The position numbers were made by a program, and so were the translations under genes. DNA of 64,000 nt from Glycine soja (taxonomy: Eukaryota > Streptophyta > Magnoliopsida > Fabales > Fabaceae): NCBI RefSeq assembly GCF_004193775.1, contig NC_041016.1, positions 10,565,395 to 10,629,394 on the forward strand, written 5' to 3'. The notes under the pieces are model-generated. The model had not been told where the DNA came from, ran no database searches, and saw nothing but the letters and a program-made list of their open reading frames with translations. Each line of letters opens with the position of its first letter. Position 1 is the stretch's first letter. This document shows positions 62,001 through 64,000 of the stretch, piece by piece.

Positions 62001-64000
62001 TCTCACCATGAATTTATTCCAAATACATTATTGATCCCTGGCTTCCTGTCTACTCAGACACACACATACTCATTAATTTGATGTGGCTCAAGTTCCTATA
62101 GATGGAACAGATATTATTGTGGTTCATTCACTAACTTAGTAACTTGTGTAGGGAGGTCAAACGTTCTATTCTTGTGTAAGGGTAAAGATGTTCAGAGATT
62201 TTTTCTTCTTCCTCGGCTGAATTGTGATGGATCTTTCAAGAAAATTGGAGAATTTATGTGGTGATTCAAGAGAAAAAGATATAAAACTCAAAAACAAGAA
62301 TGAGAATGAGACACACTGTGAGAGATAAGGCACCTATCCCTTCCTTTGAGTTTAGGGATGAAAACTCCAACTCTACAATTCACTTCTTTCTTGATATAGC
62401 TTTTCCCTATGCCAGATTTAACTACCCTAAGCAACTCTTCTAGAAGCTGTTATACATTTGTAACTACCCACCATGTCACCTTGATTTGGTGCACTAGGTA
62501 CTTCTGCTGCTGATGGTGGCTTAAGTCATTTGTTATATCAATTTGTGTTCTACTAGTATTAGCATTAGTTTGTTCTCCGTGTTAAATAAGTAGTTTTTAA
62601 GTTGCTAGCTTTAACATATTTATTAGCCAGCCCCAACCAAAGTGCCTTAAAGAAATATGCATTACCCACTCAATTTATACATGTGCATTCGAAAAATTAC
62701 AAATTTGGGCAACATTCTCAGCGAAGAGGGTGATATGTGTCATGACATAATTGGTATTTTGGGTCAAATGTGAACATTTTTAGTGATTAGCAAATGAATT
62801 TAGACAAGTCAGCTTCACCTTTTAGCCGAAACATTCCTCCACAAACATTTCATATGTTGATCCTAGGACAAATATATTTGATTGCATGCTTATTTCAGCT
62901 TTCTGAAAAGCAAACTCCTGCTTTTATTGAAGATAAAGTCAGGAAGTTATAATGGTGAAAGAGCAGAGCACTATGCTATTGGTCGAAGGAAGAAAAGTTC
63001 AAACAGGAGGCTCAACTATGCTTTTACATTAATATACTATTTAATTTAGTTTATTTCAAAGAAATAATCAATTGTTTTTATCGGCTTTTTAATAGAATTT
63101 TTTTAAAAATAAATGGTCATTTCGTGAATGGGTTTGCATTATATTTTCCTCACTATTGGTGGGGACAAAAGTAATGTAAAAGAAAATATCAGCTGGCTTA
63201 GCTGGAATTATAAGAGTAAAATAACCAGTATAAGTTTTAAGGATTTGAAATGTTTGAACCTTGCCATGATCTGCAACTGCAGACAGAGTTTAGAGCTATT
63301 GATGGAAAAATCTCTGTTCCACAAATTCATAAGAATTAAGTACTTATCATTTGATTCAATTTTGGTACCTATGCGGGTCATAAGCATGACATTTGGAAGG
63401 GAAGGAAAATAATTGAAAAGGGTTTTCCATTGGCGGGTCTGTCAAGGAAACTCCATATCTTCTTGATGATGTTTTGGATTCGGATACCTTTTGGATTAGG
63501 CCATGTCTTATTTGTTCAAATTTGATGTCTACATGCAATAATTAATAGTGGCACCTTCTTCATGCCACATTGGTCTTTCACTGTTATAGTCTCTCTTTTC
63601 CTCCTAAATTGGAGAGTATATTCTGTTTGAGTCCTTCACAAGTAGATTATTGCCCTGCTGAATACTTCACTCAAATACTTTGATGTATTAAATCCATTCA
63701 CAAATCATTAACTTATTAATTTTTTTTGTTTAGACCACATATAAGTTTCATTGGACATAATTCTGTTCGAACTAATAAGATTACTATAACAACTTCTCCT
63801 CAGTTGATCCACGTAATTGTTGATAATCATTAACTTATATTGAATACACATTACACTGACTAATGTTATTAACTTATTATCACTAAGTTAGTACAAGAAT
63901 CTCTCGTGTTCTACGTAGAATTCCGGTGGCCATATGATATGACCAGAGAATCAATTTTTTCTCAGTCCAATAATAGTTCACATTCTGTGGCGAATTTCAT
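56073..64000. other. 8-kb AT-rich stretch without a supported gene
   Basis: I looked on both strands and found no frame matching a known family. Short frames at 60502-60762 (plus), 61362-61598 (minus) and 63128-63412 (plus) are not convincing. The 60502 frame has a vague likeness to the zinc-binding tail of LINE reverse transcriptases (DIYVWHLLKKN). A hairpin at 59703-59815 is listed separately. Simple A/T tracts are frequent. Confidence 0.5.
59703..59815. repeat. Hairpin with about 35-bp arms
   Basis: TCTTGAATCACCATGTGTGA..GTGAAAAA on the left pairs with TTTTTCACATCACAAGGTGA..TTCAAGA on the right, around a 30-bp loop. Just after it, ACTAAAATGTTATTTGATTT occurs twice (about 59821 and 59932). 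Confidence 0.8.

Overview
This is eukaryotic plant nuclear DNA: AT-rich, with spliced genes using GT-AG introns, plant gene families (Dicer-like 2, HD-ZIP class IV, germin-like, P-class PPR), plant retroelements and many MITEs. Gene content, an Au-type SINE and repeats rich in GCTTAGCGC suggest a legume, most likely Glycine (soybean or a close relative). The species call is inference; no marker in the window proves it.

Layout. 1-2.2 kb: AT-rich intergenic DNA with a foldback repeat whose ends look like tRNA-Ile. 2.2-5.4 kb (-): a DICER-LIKE 2 gene lacking its whole middle, with the N-terminal helicase exons followed directly by the last exon (end of RNase IIIb plus dsRBD). 6.6-10.4 kb: a fragment of a probable TMEM214-like gene split by a young, RT-less Copia retrotransposon (6718-10274). 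11.5-12.4 kb: decayed MULE transposase start and short hairpins. 12.8-15.4 kb (+): POLLENLESS3-like TPR protein. 15.4-16.8 kb: tandem repeats. 18.0-22.3 kb (+): histidinol dehydrogenase, 13 exons. 24.5 kb: Au-like SINE in the 3' flank of the PPR gene at 24.7-27.5 kb (-). 28.8-32.6 kb (-): 11-exon type I membrane protein. 32.6-38.7 kb: repeats, including an LTR-like block and a hAT-type element nested in a palindromic repeat. 38.8-45.0 kb (+): HD-ZIP IV homeodomain-START factor. 46.4-47.6 kb (-): germin-like protein. 48.2 kb: U2 snRNA remnant. 50.7-53.2 kb (-): beta-tubulin. 53.6-56.1 kb: two large inverted-repeat elements in tandem. 56-64 kb: AT-rich with no gene that I can support.

The intact genes are independent housekeeping or developmental genes (histidine synthesis, mitochondrial RNA processing, endomembrane, epidermal transcription control, apoplast, cytoskeleton), not an operon-like system. 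The most unusual locus is the DCL2 remnant: its surviving exons can splice in frame into a helicase-N plus dsRBD mini-protein, but no start ATG is visible at its first exon. The window is also rich in foldback DNA, the usual kind of substrate for Dicer-like enzymes. Exon coordinates were placed by eye from splice consensus, reading phase and family similarity. For the seven intact genes all exons sum to a whole number of codons.
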